NCBI GenBank assembly: GCA_964443135.1
Contig: CAYUBQ010000006.1
Location: 33,855-97,854, forward strand
Length of the DNA: 64,000 bases
Reading direction: 5' to 3'
Source: JAIPEI01 sp964443135
GTDB taxonomy: Bacteria; Desulfobacterota; DSM-4660; Desulfatiglandales; HGW-15
A model generated the notes under the pieces. The model searched no databases. It was not told the DNA's origin and saw nothing but the letters and a program-made list of their open reading frames with translations. Both the position numbers and the translations under genes were made by a program. Position 1 is the first letter of the stretch; the number at the start of each line of letters is the position of its first letter. Positions 32,494-41,309 of the stretch are shown here, piece after piece.

Positions 32494-33063
32494 TCAGGCC
32501 GTCTCCCCTCTAGCCAATAGTCGCCGCATCCGGCCGGGGATGTCCCACGCCTTCATCAGCCTTGCGGTGGCGGCGGGGACCAGAGGCTCCCAGGGGCCGC
32601 CCTCGGCCATTCGAGTGCGGACGTCCGCGGCGCTGATCCCTTTCTCGTCGGGGCCTCGCTCCCAGAGGAGCTCGACCCGCAGCCCCAGCTCCCGGAAACG
32701 GTCCTGCTTCCTGCGACCCCACTCGTCGTAGATGGTGACGAAAAACGTCGCATCGGAAGGAACGTAACAGCTGTACAGGTTCGGGAAGTTGATGGGAAAA
32801 GGAACGATGGAGAAGGCCTCCGGACCCACGCCCGCTTCCCGGAGAACGTCCCGGATCATGACCTGGCGCTCGAAGTAGGTGAGGGGATTCGCCTCGGAAA
32901 GACTCCGATCCGGATCGGCCGGATCCTCGGCGGTGAGCACGGGAGCCGGGTTGGTGATCCCGACGACCAGGTGGCGGCAGCGATCCTTTCCCGCCATGAG
33001 GTAGACGAGGCGATCGAGGTGAAGCACCTGGAACCGTCCGTGTATGACGCCGGTCTCAACCAT
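32494..33063 (-). CDS. NadM-like nucleotidyltransferase (NMN/NaMN adenylyltransferase type)
   Basis: About 189 residues. The nucleotidyltransferase opening VIHGRFQVLH fits archaeal-type NMN adenylyltransferases of NAD synthesis, and EKGISAADVRTRMAEG matches the ISxxxxR adenylate-binding motif. However, the (H/T)xGH active-site signature reads HLDR here; the last His, which stabilises the transition state, is Arg (codon CGC). I chose the ATG at 33063, which overlaps the upstream kinase stop by eight bases; another ATG at 33093 is possible. The altered motif leaves activity open. Confidence 0.75.
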   Translation of the reverse strand: MVETGVIHGRFQVLHLDRLVYLMAGKDRCRHLVVGITNPAPVLTAEDPADPDRSLSEANPLTYFERQVMIRDVLREAGVGPEAFSIVPFPINFPNLYSCYVPSDATFFVTIYDEWGRRKQDRFRELGLRVELLWERGPDEKGISAADVRTRMAEGGPWEPLVPAATARLMKAWDIPGRMRRLLARGETA

Positions 33064-35173
33064 CGGACCTGCCCGGGTTCCCGCTCCCTTCATCGGGATG
33101 CGGGTGCAGCGCCCTTTTCAGGGCGACCCCGATGCTCTCCAGCGTGTAGGGCTTTTTCACGTACTCGCCGGCGCCGAGCTTCTGGGCCTCCCGCACCCGC
33201 TCGTTCTCGGCGAACCCGCTGGCGATCACCGCCTTCTGTCCCGGATGAAGCCGGCGGATCGCGCGGTAGGTGTCCAGCCCGTCCATGCCGGGATCCATGA
33301 TCATGTCCAGCACCAGGACGTCCGCGCGGTTCTCCCGCATGTAGGCCACGGCGTCCTCTCCGCTCGAGGCGGTCACCGCCTCGTAATTGAGCCTCTGGAG
33401 CATGCGGGTGGAGATCTCCCGCTGCTCCTCGACGTCGTCCACCACGAGCACGACCTGACCGTCTCCCATGAAATCCTGCATGGGCAGGCGAACCCGCGGG
33501 TTCACCACGGTCTCCCTGGTGATGGGGAAGTACAGCTCGAAGGTCGTTCCTCTCCCCTCGCTGCTGGTCAGGTCGATGTACCCGCGGTGGTCCTGCACCG
33601 TGCCCCAGACCACGGCCATTCCCAGTCCGGTTCCACTCCGTCCCATGACCTTCTTGGTGTAGAACGGCTCGAAGATGCGATCGAGATCCTCCCCGGCGAT
33701 TCCCGCGCCGTCATCGGCCACCCCCAGCACCACGTACTCCCCCTCGCGTACGTTCTGATACCCTCTGATGGGCCGGTCGACATAGCGGTTCACCGTGGAG
33801 ATCCGGACGCTCCCTCCCTCGGGCTGCGCCTCCGCCGCGTTCGAGACCAGGTTCATCAGGGTCTTCCGGAGGTGGACCGGCGATCCCTGCACGTTCAGCA
33901 GATCCGGACACAGGTCCGTTTCGATCCGAACCCCCGAGTGATAGGTGGCCAGCTTGGCATACTCGGGCGAGGCCAGGTAGTCGGCGACCACGTCGTTCAG
34001 GTTCAGCACCTCGGTGCTCGTGACCGCCCTTCGAGCGAGCGTCAGGAGGTCTTGAACGATGGCCGCCGCCTTTTGACCCGAGCTCTGGATCGTGAGAATG
34101 GGCTTCCGGAGCGGGCTCCTTTCAGGCAGCTCGAGAAGGAGGAGATCGGGATAGCTGACGATGCCGGAGAGGACGTTGTTCAGGTCGTGGGCCACCCCGC
34201 CCGCCAGGAGCCCCAACGCCTCCATCTTCCGGGACCTGGCCAGCTTCTCCTCCAGGTCCCGCTTGTCCTGCTCCGCCTGCCTCCTCTCGTTGATCTCCTG
34301 CTGGAGCTGCTCGTTGCTCGAGAGGAGCTCGGCCGTCCGCGCCTCCACCATGTCCTCGAGCCGCGTGTTCAACGTCTCCAGCTCGCGGTTGGACTCCTCC
34401 AACCGGAATGCGTAGGCGTCTTTGGCCTGGATGGCGTTCGTGAGCGCGATGTGCTGCTCCTTCAGGCGTGTGGACATGCCGTTGAAATCGGCGGCCATTT
34501 CCCCGATTTCGTCGCTCCTGGGCAGCTCCACCTGCTCGCCCAGATGCCCCCCGTGCACCTTTCGTATGGCGTCCCGCAGGAGGGAGGCCGGCTTGATCAC
34601 GGACCGGGACAGAAAGACGTTCATGAAGAGGGAGGTGATGACGAGGGTGCTGATCAGCAGGCCGACGAAAAAAGCGAGGGTCGCCATGCTCTCCCGTTCC
34701 ATGTCGGCCAGGCTGTAGTGCATGCGCAGGTAGCCGATCTTCTCGCCGATGACCTGGATCAGGGTGGTGTACTCGACGTATGAGCCTCCCTTCCCGTTTC
34801 TCTTCTCGAAGACGGGGCCCTGGTGGACCGCGCTTCTCTGTTGCGGGACCAGGGGTCCCGGGGTGGAGCGCTCCGTGGAGAGGACCGGGTCGCCCTTCAG
34901 ATCGTAGACGGTCAGGATGGCGATTCCCTTGACCCTCTGCATCTCCTCCAGGGTGCGCCCCAGGGCAAGACGCTGGTCGGCGAACACCTCGTTGGCGAGC
35001 TCGTCCCGCTTCTGCTGGAACACCGTGTCCAGGAGCACCTCGATCTCCTCGAGGCGGGCGTTTCGCCGGTTCATCTCGAAGGGATAGAGCAAGGCCCAGA
35101 AAATCACGACGATGATCGCACAGGTGACGAAGATCGCCGCATTGATCTTGAATCGAAGGCTTTTGTTCAGCAT
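33056..35173 (-). CDS. Hybrid sensor histidine kinase/response regulator
   Basis: 705 residues: transmembrane segment about 9-31, a periplasmic domain of about 130 residues, a second segment about 160-182, HAMP, a coiled coil, then HisKA with the phospho-acceptor His near 329 (GGVAHDLNNVLSGI), HATPase_c (NLVSNAAEA, DDGAGI, GTGLGM) and a C-terminal receiver with the phospho-Asp near 621 (VLDMIMDPGMDG). It therefore ends in REC and no output domain. It directly follows two periplasmic binding-protein genes on the same strand, so these may present ligands to its periplasmic domain. Confidence 0.93.
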   Translation of the reverse strand: MLNKSLRFKINAAIFVTCAIIVVIFWALLYPFEMNRRNARLEEIEVLLDTVFQQKRDELANEVFADQRLALGRTLEEMQRVKGIAILTVYDLKGDPVLSTERSTPGPLVPQQRSAVHQGPVFEKRNGKGGSYVEYTTLIQVIGEKIGYLRMHYSLADMERESMATLAFFVGLLISTLVITSLFMNVFLSRSVIKPASLLRDAIRKVHGGHLGEQVELPRSDEIGEMAADFNGMSTRLKEQHIALTNAIQAKDAYAFRLEESNRELETLNTRLEDMVEARTAELLSSNEQLQQEINERRQAEQDKRDLEEKLARSRKMEALGLLAGGVAHDLNNVLSGIVSYPDLLLLELPERSPLRKPILTIQSSGQKAAAIVQDLLTLARRAVTSTEVLNLNDVVADYLASPEYAKLATYHSGVRIETDLCPDLLNVQGSPVHLRKTLMNLVSNAAEAQPEGGSVRISTVNRYVDRPIRGYQNVREGEYVVLGVADDGAGIAGEDLDRIFEPFYTKKVMGRSGTGLGMAVVWGTVQDHRGYIDLTSSEGRGTTFELYFPITRETVVNPRVRLPMQDFMGDGQVVLVVDDVEEQREISTRMLQRLNYEAVTASSGEDAVAYMRENRADVLVLDMIMDPGMDGLDTYRAIRRLHPGQKAVIASGFAENERVREAQKLGAGEYVKKPYTLESIGVALKRALHPHPDEGSGNPGRSDG

Positions 35174-35245
35174 GTTTCCGTGGTTGCCGCCCCCATTCGT
35201 TTGTCGTGTATCTCGCGTCCCGACCGGGGGTCCCCGGTCCGGGGA

Positions 35246-36442
35246 TCACTCGGTGTCCGGATTTCGCGTGATGCCGGAGGCGTGGTCTCGAGGTGCAACG
35301 GAACGAACGAGGACGCTTTGACCCTCCTCGAATCGGAGGATGCTCGCCTCTTTGCTCCTGGGGTCCCCGCTCTCGCCGAACTCGATGGTCCCGGACGCTC
35401 CCTGGAACCTCTGCGTGCGATAGAGGGCCTCCAGCACGCGCTCGCTTTCCACGCTGCCGGCGCGCCGGACGGCGTCCGCGAAAAGCAGGACCGCGTCATA
35501 GGTGAGCGGAATGCGCATGTCCGTGATTCGATCCACCCCGAATCGCTCCCGATACAGCCGCTTCAGGACCCGGTTGTTCTCGAAGGGGAGGTCCGGGTGG
35601 TAGTGGGTTGTGTAGTAGGCTCCCACCACGGCGTCGCCGCCGTATGTCCTCATCTTCTCTCCCCACCCGTCTCCCCCCAGAAACGTCGTCCGGATCCCCA
35701 TCTTCGCGGCCTGCTGGACCAGCAGGCCGCTGTCCCTAGCGTACCCGGGAATGTAGACCACGTCGGGCTCCCGATCGCGCACCCGTCGCAGCAGTTCTTC
35801 GAAGTTCACCGCCTTGCCCGCGTAGGCGCCTTCCCAGGCCACGGTCCCTCCGGCCTCCTCGAACGCTCCTCTGAACATGTCGGCCAGGGTGAGGGAGTAG
35901 GCCTCGTTGATGTTCTCGAGGGCCACCGCGGTGCGCGCTCCCAGCTCTTCGTACGCGAACCGGGCCATGACGCGGCCCTGAAAGGCGTCGCTCATGCATG
36001 CACGGAAGATGCAGTCCCCGACCCGGGTGATCTCCGGCTTCGTGGCCGTGGGCGTAATCATGGGGATGCGCGCCTCCTGCAGGACGGGAGCGGCCGACAG
36101 GGCGTGCGAGCTCCAGAGCGGTCCGATCACGCCGGCCACACGGGATGCCACCGCCTGATCCGCCGCATTCTTCGATCCCAGCGGCATGCTGCGGTTGTCG
36201 ATCGCCAGCAGCTCCAGGGGACGTCCCAGAACGCCCCCTGCGCGGTTGGTCTCGTCCACGGCCAGCCGGGCCGCCCGTAGGGCGGGCCGGTTGTCCTCCG
36301 ATGCGATGCCCGTCTGCGCGAGAACGAGGGCGATGCGTACGGGTTCCCCGGCACGGGCCCGGGTCAACGGGAACGCCGCCACCGCCGCGGCGAACCCCAA
36401 GAGCACCAGGAGAACCGCGGATCCTCTGCATAGGCTGTTCAT
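35246..36442 (-). CDS. Periplasmic branched-chain amino-acid-type binding protein, copy 1
   Basis: 398 residues, Peripla_BP_6/LivJ type. A signal peptide (MNSLCRGSAVLLVLLGFAAA) precedes the type 1 binding fold: VRIALVLAQTG, GGVLGRPLELLAIDN, VIGPLWSSHALS, PMITPTATKPEIT and ALENINEAYSLTLADMF. Typical ligands are amino acids, amides, urea or aromatic acids. The permease and ATPase genes of an ABC importer are absent nearby, so a sensory role is likelier. It shares about half its features with the upstream paralogue. Confidence 0.87.
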   Translation of the reverse strand: MNSLCRGSAVLLVLLGFAAAVAAFPLTRARAGEPVRIALVLAQTGIASEDNRPALRAARLAVDETNRAGGVLGRPLELLAIDNRSMPLGSKNAADQAVASRVAGVIGPLWSSHALSAAPVLQEARIPMITPTATKPEITRVGDCIFRACMSDAFQGRVMARFAYEELGARTAVALENINEAYSLTLADMFRGAFEEAGGTVAWEGAYAGKAVNFEELLRRVRDREPDVVYIPGYARDSGLLVQQAAKMGIRTTFLGGDGWGEKMRTYGGDAVVGAYYTTHYHPDLPFENNRVLKRLYRERFGVDRITDMRIPLTYDAVLLFADAVRRAGSVESERVLEALYRTQRFQGASGTIEFGESGDPRSKEASILRFEEGQSVLVRSVAPRDHASGITRNPDTE

Positions 36443-36491
36443 GAAATCCGGCTCCACCTCCACCGTAACGGCTCCAAGGGGTCGACGGCCG

Positions 36492-37640
36492 TCACTCCCC
36501 GAGGTTCGGGGTCACTGTCTCGAGATAGCGCGTCGAGCCGTTCGAGATCTCCATGATCACCGCCCCCTTGAGCGGGTCGCCGTGCTCGTTGAAGCTGATC
36601 GAACCGGTCACCCCCTCGAACCCCCGGGTCTCCGCCAGGGCCCGGCGCAGCGCCTTCCCCTCCGTCGAGCCCGCCCGCTCCAGTGCGTCGGCGATCAGGA
36701 GGACGGCGTCATAGGCCAGGGCTTTCGACGCGTTCACCCGGGGGGGGCGGGGTCCCGCTGATTTCCGTGCCAGCTCGACAAACCCCCGGGAGTTCTCCGT
36801 GTCCGCGTCCTCGTCCCAGTGGGTGCAGTAGAACCCGTTTTCCAGAAACCGCCCCCCCCGCTCCATGAAGCTGTCCCCCACCCAGCCGTCCCCTCCGAGA
36901 AAGACCGTCGAAATTCCCGCTTGATGGGTTTCACGAATGATGGCCCCGCTCTCGTCGTGCCCCGGAAGGAAGACGATGTCCGGGCCGGGACGGCGGATCT
37001 GCCCTGCCACCCCGCGGAAGTTTTCCTGGGAATGCTTGTAGTCGAGCTGCATGTACACACGGCCGCCGCCCTCCTCGAAGTTCCTGCGGAACTCCCGGGC
37101 CAGGCCGATGCTGTAGTCGCTGGCCAGGTCCTTGATGATCACCGCCTCCCGTGCGCCCAGGTGCTCCAGGGCGAACCGGGCCATGACCCGCCCCTGGAAA
37201 GGATCCGTGAAGCAGACGCGAAAAACGTAGTCGCCGATCCGGCTGACGTCGGGATGGGTGGACATGTTGGTGACCATGGGCACGGCGTGCTCCTGCGCGA
37301 CCCGGGCGACCGCCAGGGAGTGGGAGCTCCAGGCTGAGCCGAGGATGGCCGCGACCCCCCGCCCGACCGCCCGGTCCGCGGCGACCTTGGACCCGATGGG
37401 CGTGCTCAGGTTGTCGATCTCCACCAGGACGAGCGGACGCCCCAGAACGCCCCCCCTGCGATTCACCTCTCGAACGGCGAGCCGGGCCCCGTCGAGAGAC
37501 GGGGCGTTGGACGGAGCGGCCGGCCCGGTGACGGCGAAGATCGCGGCGATGCGAATGGGCTCGGCGGCCGAAGCGCCGGAGCCGGCCATGGAGCCCGCCA
37601 TGAGCGCCAGCAGGAACAACACCCGTCGTGCCTTCATCAT
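36492..37640 (-). CDS. Periplasmic branched-chain amino-acid-type binding protein, copy 2
   Basis: About 382 residues and clearly paralogous to the preceding product: IRIAAIFAVTGPAAPSN, RRGGVLGRPLVLVEIDN, AAILGSAWSSHSLAVARVAQ, FLGGDGWVGDSF. Signal peptide at MMKARRVLFLLALMAGSMAG. The ATG is at 37640, with longer in-frame upstream reading rejected as low quality. The 49-bp spacing and common strand suggest one operon: binding protein 2, binding protein 1, hybrid kinase, NadM-like. Confidence 0.87.
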   Translation of the reverse strand: MMKARRVLFLLALMAGSMAGSGASAAEPIRIAAIFAVTGPAAPSNAPSLDGARLAVREVNRRGGVLGRPLVLVEIDNLSTPIGSKVAADRAVGRGVAAILGSAWSSHSLAVARVAQEHAVPMVTNMSTHPDVSRIGDYVFRVCFTDPFQGRVMARFALEHLGAREAVIIKDLASDYSIGLAREFRRNFEEGGGRVYMQLDYKHSQENFRGVAGQIRRPGPDIVFLPGHDESGAIIRETHQAGISTVFLGGDGWVGDSFMERGGRFLENGFYCTHWDEDADTENSRGFVELARKSAGPRPPRVNASKALAYDAVLLIADALERAGSTEGKALRRALAETRGFEGVTGSISFNEHGDPLKGAVIMEISNGSTRYLETVTPNLGE

Positions 37641-37967
37641 GTGCCCTCCGCGTGACACGCGATACGGACCGCTCTGGGAGAAAATCCCTGGATTGGAGCA
37701 AGCCGGTACACGCAATGGTCCCCCGGAGGAAATCGAAAGCAAACTTGGTGCCAATATAGCAGAAACGCTCGAACATGCACACAAAAGAAAGGCGCCGGAG
37801 CCGTCGAGCGTCCTGTTTCGTCAAAAACCCGGCGGGGTCGCGGTAAGGGTCCTGCCCCGAGGATCACTCGTCCAGGACCAGAGGGGAGGAGAACTCCATG
37901 GAAAGGGTGGAAGCGATCTTCAAGTTCGAGTCGTTCGAGCCGGGTGACGTCAAAGGGGCGTCAGGGT
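37641..37967. other. Gene-free interval between binding protein 2 and glnD
   Basis: 327 bp with locally lower GC near 37700-37800. On the minus strand it should hold the promoter of the binding-protein/kinase operon and the end of the glnD transcript. No element was recognised with certainty. Confidence 0.4.
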
Positions 37968-40586
37968 TCAGGCCGCCGGCTGGCGTTTCTCCCCTTCCCC
38001 CAGTCTTTCCACGAGCGCCTTGCGGATCCGCGCGACCGCTTCGGGGGCCTCCACCTTCTGCCCCTCCAGATCGCGTACGTAGAACGCGTCGGCCACCTGG
38101 TCCGCCTTGGTGGAGACCTTGGCGATCCGGATGTCCAGGCCGAGGCCGGTGAGGGTTCGCGTCACGTCGTACAGCAACCCGATCCGGTCGTTGGCGAAGA
38201 CCTCCACCAGGGTGAAAAAGTCGGAGGTGTTGTTGTCGACCCGCACCTCCGGGGGGCGGCGGGGTCGGCCGGGCCGGGTCAGAATGGACGGCGCCGCTTT
38301 TCGTGCAAGCCTTTCGGGAAGGCAACGGCGGTCCGCAAAGGCGCGCCTCGAGTCGTCCTCCACCCGGGACCAGATCTCCCGGGGCGGCCTCCCGGTCTCG
38401 GGAAGCGTCACCCGAAACAGGTCCACCGCAGTGCGGTCTCTCCAGGTGTAGATCTCCGAGGAGAGGACATTGATGCCGTTCAGGGCAAAGACCCCCGCCG
38501 TTTCGGAAAACAGGCCCGGCCGGTCGAGGGCGAGAAAGGAGACCTCCCACCATCCCCGCGCCGGGTCGGGACGAGCGGCCGTCACGAACGCCTCCGGCCT
38601 CCCTCCCCCGCGCAGCGTCTCGAGCCGTCCGAACAGCTCGACGTGACGGGCGATCTCGTCCGGGGGCGTGTTCAGCAGGTATCGAGGCGTCATCACCTCG
38701 AAGGCCCGGTGAACCAGCTTCGGATCGACCTTCCCCCCGGTCGTGAGAATGACGCTCCTGCGTGCCTCCTTCGCCCGCTTCGACGCGTCCGGGGAGGCGA
38801 GCTCCCCGCGTTCCAGGATGTGCAGGATCTTGAAAAAGAGCTCCTGCACGAGGCTGGCGACCCAGTCGGTCCAGGCCCGCGGGCCCGTGGCACGGGCGTC
38901 CGCCCAGGTGAGGAGGTAGAGCATCTTGAGCCGCTCGATGGTGCCCACGGTCCTGGCACAGCCGACGACGATCTTTTCGTCGCCCAGGTCTCTTCGCGTG
39001 GCGGTCTCGACCAGGAGCAGGTGGTTGCGGATCAGGAAGCAGACCTCCTTTGCGCGCTTCCGGTCCAGGCCCAGCCGCCGGAGGACGGCTCCCCCGATGG
39101 AGGCTCCCTGCCGGGCGTGGTCCCGGGTCGATTTCCCGATGTCGTGAAGCAGGGCCGCGAGCAGAAGCGGTTCGGGATCCGGGAGATCCAGGTATATGCT
39201 GGAGAGCAGGATCTCCTTGCGCTGGGCCACCTCCTCGAGCTCCCGGACCGTCTCCAGGCTGTGGCGCCCGACGGGGAACAGGTGGTAGGTGTCGTACTGG
39301 ACCCGATCCCGGATGGGCCGGAACTCGGGGATGTAGGCGTCCAGGAACCGCGTCTCGAACATCTGATCCAGCGCCTCCGCGGCGCGGTTGGATCGCAGCA
39401 GGTCCCTGAATGCCCGGGAGGCGTCCCCGGAGGCCCGGAACGCGTCGTCCACGAGGGGGAGGAACTCGCGAACGAGCCGCATGGTTTCCAGCGACAGGGA
39501 CGCACCGGTCCTCGCACCCGCCTCGAAGGCGTCCATCAGGAGCAACGGGTTCTCCAGCACGGACGCGGCGGATGAAAAGCAGATCTCGCCTCCGCGGGTC
39601 GCCAACCCCGGCAAAAGCCCCTCCGGCGGCCCCCCGGTCGAAACGGCCGCCCTTTCCGGACAAGGGGGGGATTTGACCACCCGGCCGAGGGTTTTGATGA
39701 TCCCCATGGCCGCGTGCAGGTCCCCCATGAACTGCTCCACGGCCTGGAAGTGGGGCCGGTCCCGATACCCGAGCCTCCGGGCGATCTCCGGCTGAAACTC
39801 GAAGGTCAGCCGATCGGTTTTTCTCCCGGACAGGTCGTGCAGGTGGTTGCGGACCCGGCGGACGAGCGACGCGGACCGCTCCAGATCCGAATACTCGTGG
39901 TGGCTGAGCCGTCCCGTGGTCTCCAGATCCCTCAGCGACTCCAGGCCGAGCCGGGCCCTCGACAACCAGGCCATGTGGTGAACGTCCCGGAGGCCCCCGA
40001 TGCCTCTCTTGAGATCGGGCTCGAGCAGGTGGCTCGCATCCCCGATGCTCTCCAGGCGGAGGTCGTCCGTCTCCTCGAGCCAGCGGGCGAACCGCTCCCG
40101 TTTCTTGGCGACCACCTCCCGAATGCGCGCCGGCAGCTTCAGGAAGAGCGGGGAGTCGCCGCCCACGAACCGCGCGTCCAGCAGCGCGGTCAACACCTCG
40201 AAGTCGGCTTTTGCCAGGCGCACGCACTCGCTCAGGGAGCGCACGGCATATCCCAGATCGAACCCCAGGTCCCACAGAGGGAAAAGGATCTCCTCCACGA
40301 GGGGCTTGGCCTCCCGCGGAACCTTGGATGCGAAGAGCAGCAAAAGATCGATGTCCGATCCCAGGCAGAGGTCGGCTCTTCCGTAACCGCCCACCGCAAC
40401 CAGCGAGAAAGGCGTGCGCGCGCGGAACAACCGCCGTCCCGCACCGCTCTCCTCCAGGCTCCGGCGAAAGTAGTGATCCACCGCCTCCGTGTACCGGGCC
40501 TGGAAGCCGGATTCGCCCTCCCCGTCCCGGAAGGAGGAGACGAGCTTCTCCCTGGACTCCCTGAGCTCTTCGAGCACCATCTGCAT
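37968..40586 (-). CDS. glnD: GlnD, PII uridylyltransferase/uridylyl-removing enzyme, copy 1
   Basis: 872 residues. It uridylylates PII under low glutamine and removes UMP under high glutamine. N-terminal nucleotidyltransferase motif: AVGGYGRADLCLGSDIDLLLLF (GGYGR ... DxD). Metal-dependent HD domain: LLAALLHDIGKSTRDHARQG. Two C-terminal ACT domains (VSFLALDRPGLFSETAGVFA, DFFTLVEVFANDRIGLLYDV) sense glutamine. Start at ATG 40586 after GGAG; a longer frame reaching 41039 is ignored since it crosses the glnB gene. It lies 29 bp downstream of its own glnB. Confidence 0.93.
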   Translation of the reverse strand: MQMVLEELRESREKLVSSFRDGEGESGFQARYTEAVDHYFRRSLEESGAGRRLFRARTPFSLVAVGGYGRADLCLGSDIDLLLLFASKVPREAKPLVEEILFPLWDLGFDLGYAVRSLSECVRLAKADFEVLTALLDARFVGGDSPLFLKLPARIREVVAKKRERFARWLEETDDLRLESIGDASHLLEPDLKRGIGGLRDVHHMAWLSRARLGLESLRDLETTGRLSHHEYSDLERSASLVRRVRNHLHDLSGRKTDRLTFEFQPEIARRLGYRDRPHFQAVEQFMGDLHAAMGIIKTLGRVVKSPPCPERAAVSTGGPPEGLLPGLATRGGEICFSSAASVLENPLLLMDAFEAGARTGASLSLETMRLVREFLPLVDDAFRASGDASRAFRDLLRSNRAAEALDQMFETRFLDAYIPEFRPIRDRVQYDTYHLFPVGRHSLETVRELEEVAQRKEILLSSIYLDLPDPEPLLLAALLHDIGKSTRDHARQGASIGGAVLRRLGLDRKRAKEVCFLIRNHLLLVETATRRDLGDEKIVVGCARTVGTIERLKMLYLLTWADARATGPRAWTDWVASLVQELFFKILHILERGELASPDASKRAKEARRSVILTTGGKVDPKLVHRAFEVMTPRYLLNTPPDEIARHVELFGRLETLRGGGRPEAFVTAARPDPARGWWEVSFLALDRPGLFSETAGVFALNGINVLSSEIYTWRDRTAVDLFRVTLPETGRPPREIWSRVEDDSRRAFADRRCLPERLARKAAPSILTRPGRPRRPPEVRVDNNTSDFFTLVEVFANDRIGLLYDVTRTLTGLGLDIRIAKVSTKADQVADAFYVRDLEGQKVEAPEAVARIRKALVERLGEGEKRQPAA

Positions 40587-40615
40587 GACCTCAATCCACC
40601 CTGCGCCTGCCGGGA

Positions 40616-40954
40616 TCAGATCGCCTCCTCTCCGGTCTCTCCGGTCCGGATCCGGATCACCTCCTCGACCGGAAAGATGAAGATCTTCCCGTCCCCGATC
40701 TGTCCGGTCCAGGCCTTCTCCTTGATCGCCTCCACGGCATCCGGTACCAGATCGGAGGCCACCACCACCTCGATCTTGACCTTGGAGACGAAATCGACCT
40801 GGTACTCCGCACCCCGGTAGATCTCCCGGTGCCCCCTCTGGCGCCCGAACCCCTTCACCTCGCTCACGGTGAGTCCCTGGACGCCGAGTCCCGAAAGCCC
40901 GTCCTTGACGTCGTCCAGCTTGAACGGCTTGATGACGGCCTCGATCTTCTTCAT
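40616..40954 (-). CDS. glnB: PII nitrogen regulatory protein, copy 1
   Basis: 112 residues. The T-loop carries the uridylylation Tyr51 (REIYRGAEYQVDF), and the B-loop and C-loop TGQIGDGKIFIFPVEEVIRIRTGE are intact, so ATP/ADP, 2-oxoglutarate and GlnD responses are expected. The start MKKIEAVIKPFKLDDVK is the canonical PII N-terminus. With glnD it forms a -strand pair, opposite to a similar + strand pair at 42830. The regulated target is probably AmtB or glutamine synthetase. Confidence 0.95.
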   Translation of the reverse strand: MKKIEAVIKPFKLDDVKDGLSGLGVQGLTVSEVKGFGRQRGHREIYRGAEYQVDFVSKVKIEVVVASDLVPDAVEAIKEKAWTGQIGDGKIFIFPVEEVIRIRTGETGEEAI

Positions 40955-41013
40955 GGCTCGACTCCCTGCGCCGTGACGCCGGCGCAACACATGAGGTTGA
41001 AAAATCCTGAGGT

Positions 41014-41115
41014 CTGACGCATTCGCAAAAACCGCTCACGCGCCGCCGGAAACACGATAGCCTATTGATATCCCACGGGCAGATCTCAAGGCTGAGGGCT
41101 TCTTACGACTCTATC
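41014..41115 (+). repeat. Dispersed repeat family A, copy 6
   Basis: CTGACGCATTCGCAAAAACC, GCTCACGCGCCGCC, CAGATCTCAAGGCTGAGGGC, TTCTTACGACTCTATC. It lies immediately left of repeat B copy 2. Confidence 0.85.
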
Positions 41116-41163
41116 TGGTTTGGTTTCTACCCTCCTGCCCAAAACGAACATCGGTATTGCCGC

Positions 41164-41304
41164 GTTTCCAATTCAGAAAGGAGGATTTTTTGTCAAGATC
41201 AAGGAGATCAAGAGGTGACGCGGAGGCGTACTGGAGTACGCCGCACAAGGAGCCTCGCTGATCGACGATGAGATTGGCAAAAAAGACCCTTTCTGGATGG
41301 AAAC
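41164..41304. repeat. Dispersed repeat family B (MITE-like), copy 2
   Basis: GTTTCCAATTCAGAAAGG to CCCTTTCTGGATGGAAAC. Imperfect 18-bp terminal inverted repeats, about 141 bp in total, nearly collinear with 9279-9418. It ends 5 bp before the amtB stop. Confidence 0.85.
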
Positions 41305-41309
41305 CACAC

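Noticed and set aside
40587..41039. Upstream extension of GlnD copy 1
   Set aside because: It overlaps the PII gene in another frame and starts in repeat A; the GGAG-preceded ATG at 40586 fits GlnD length.
41164..41304. Possible small coding gene inside repeat B
   Set aside because: No frame is conserved between the two copies; differences do not favour codon positions.
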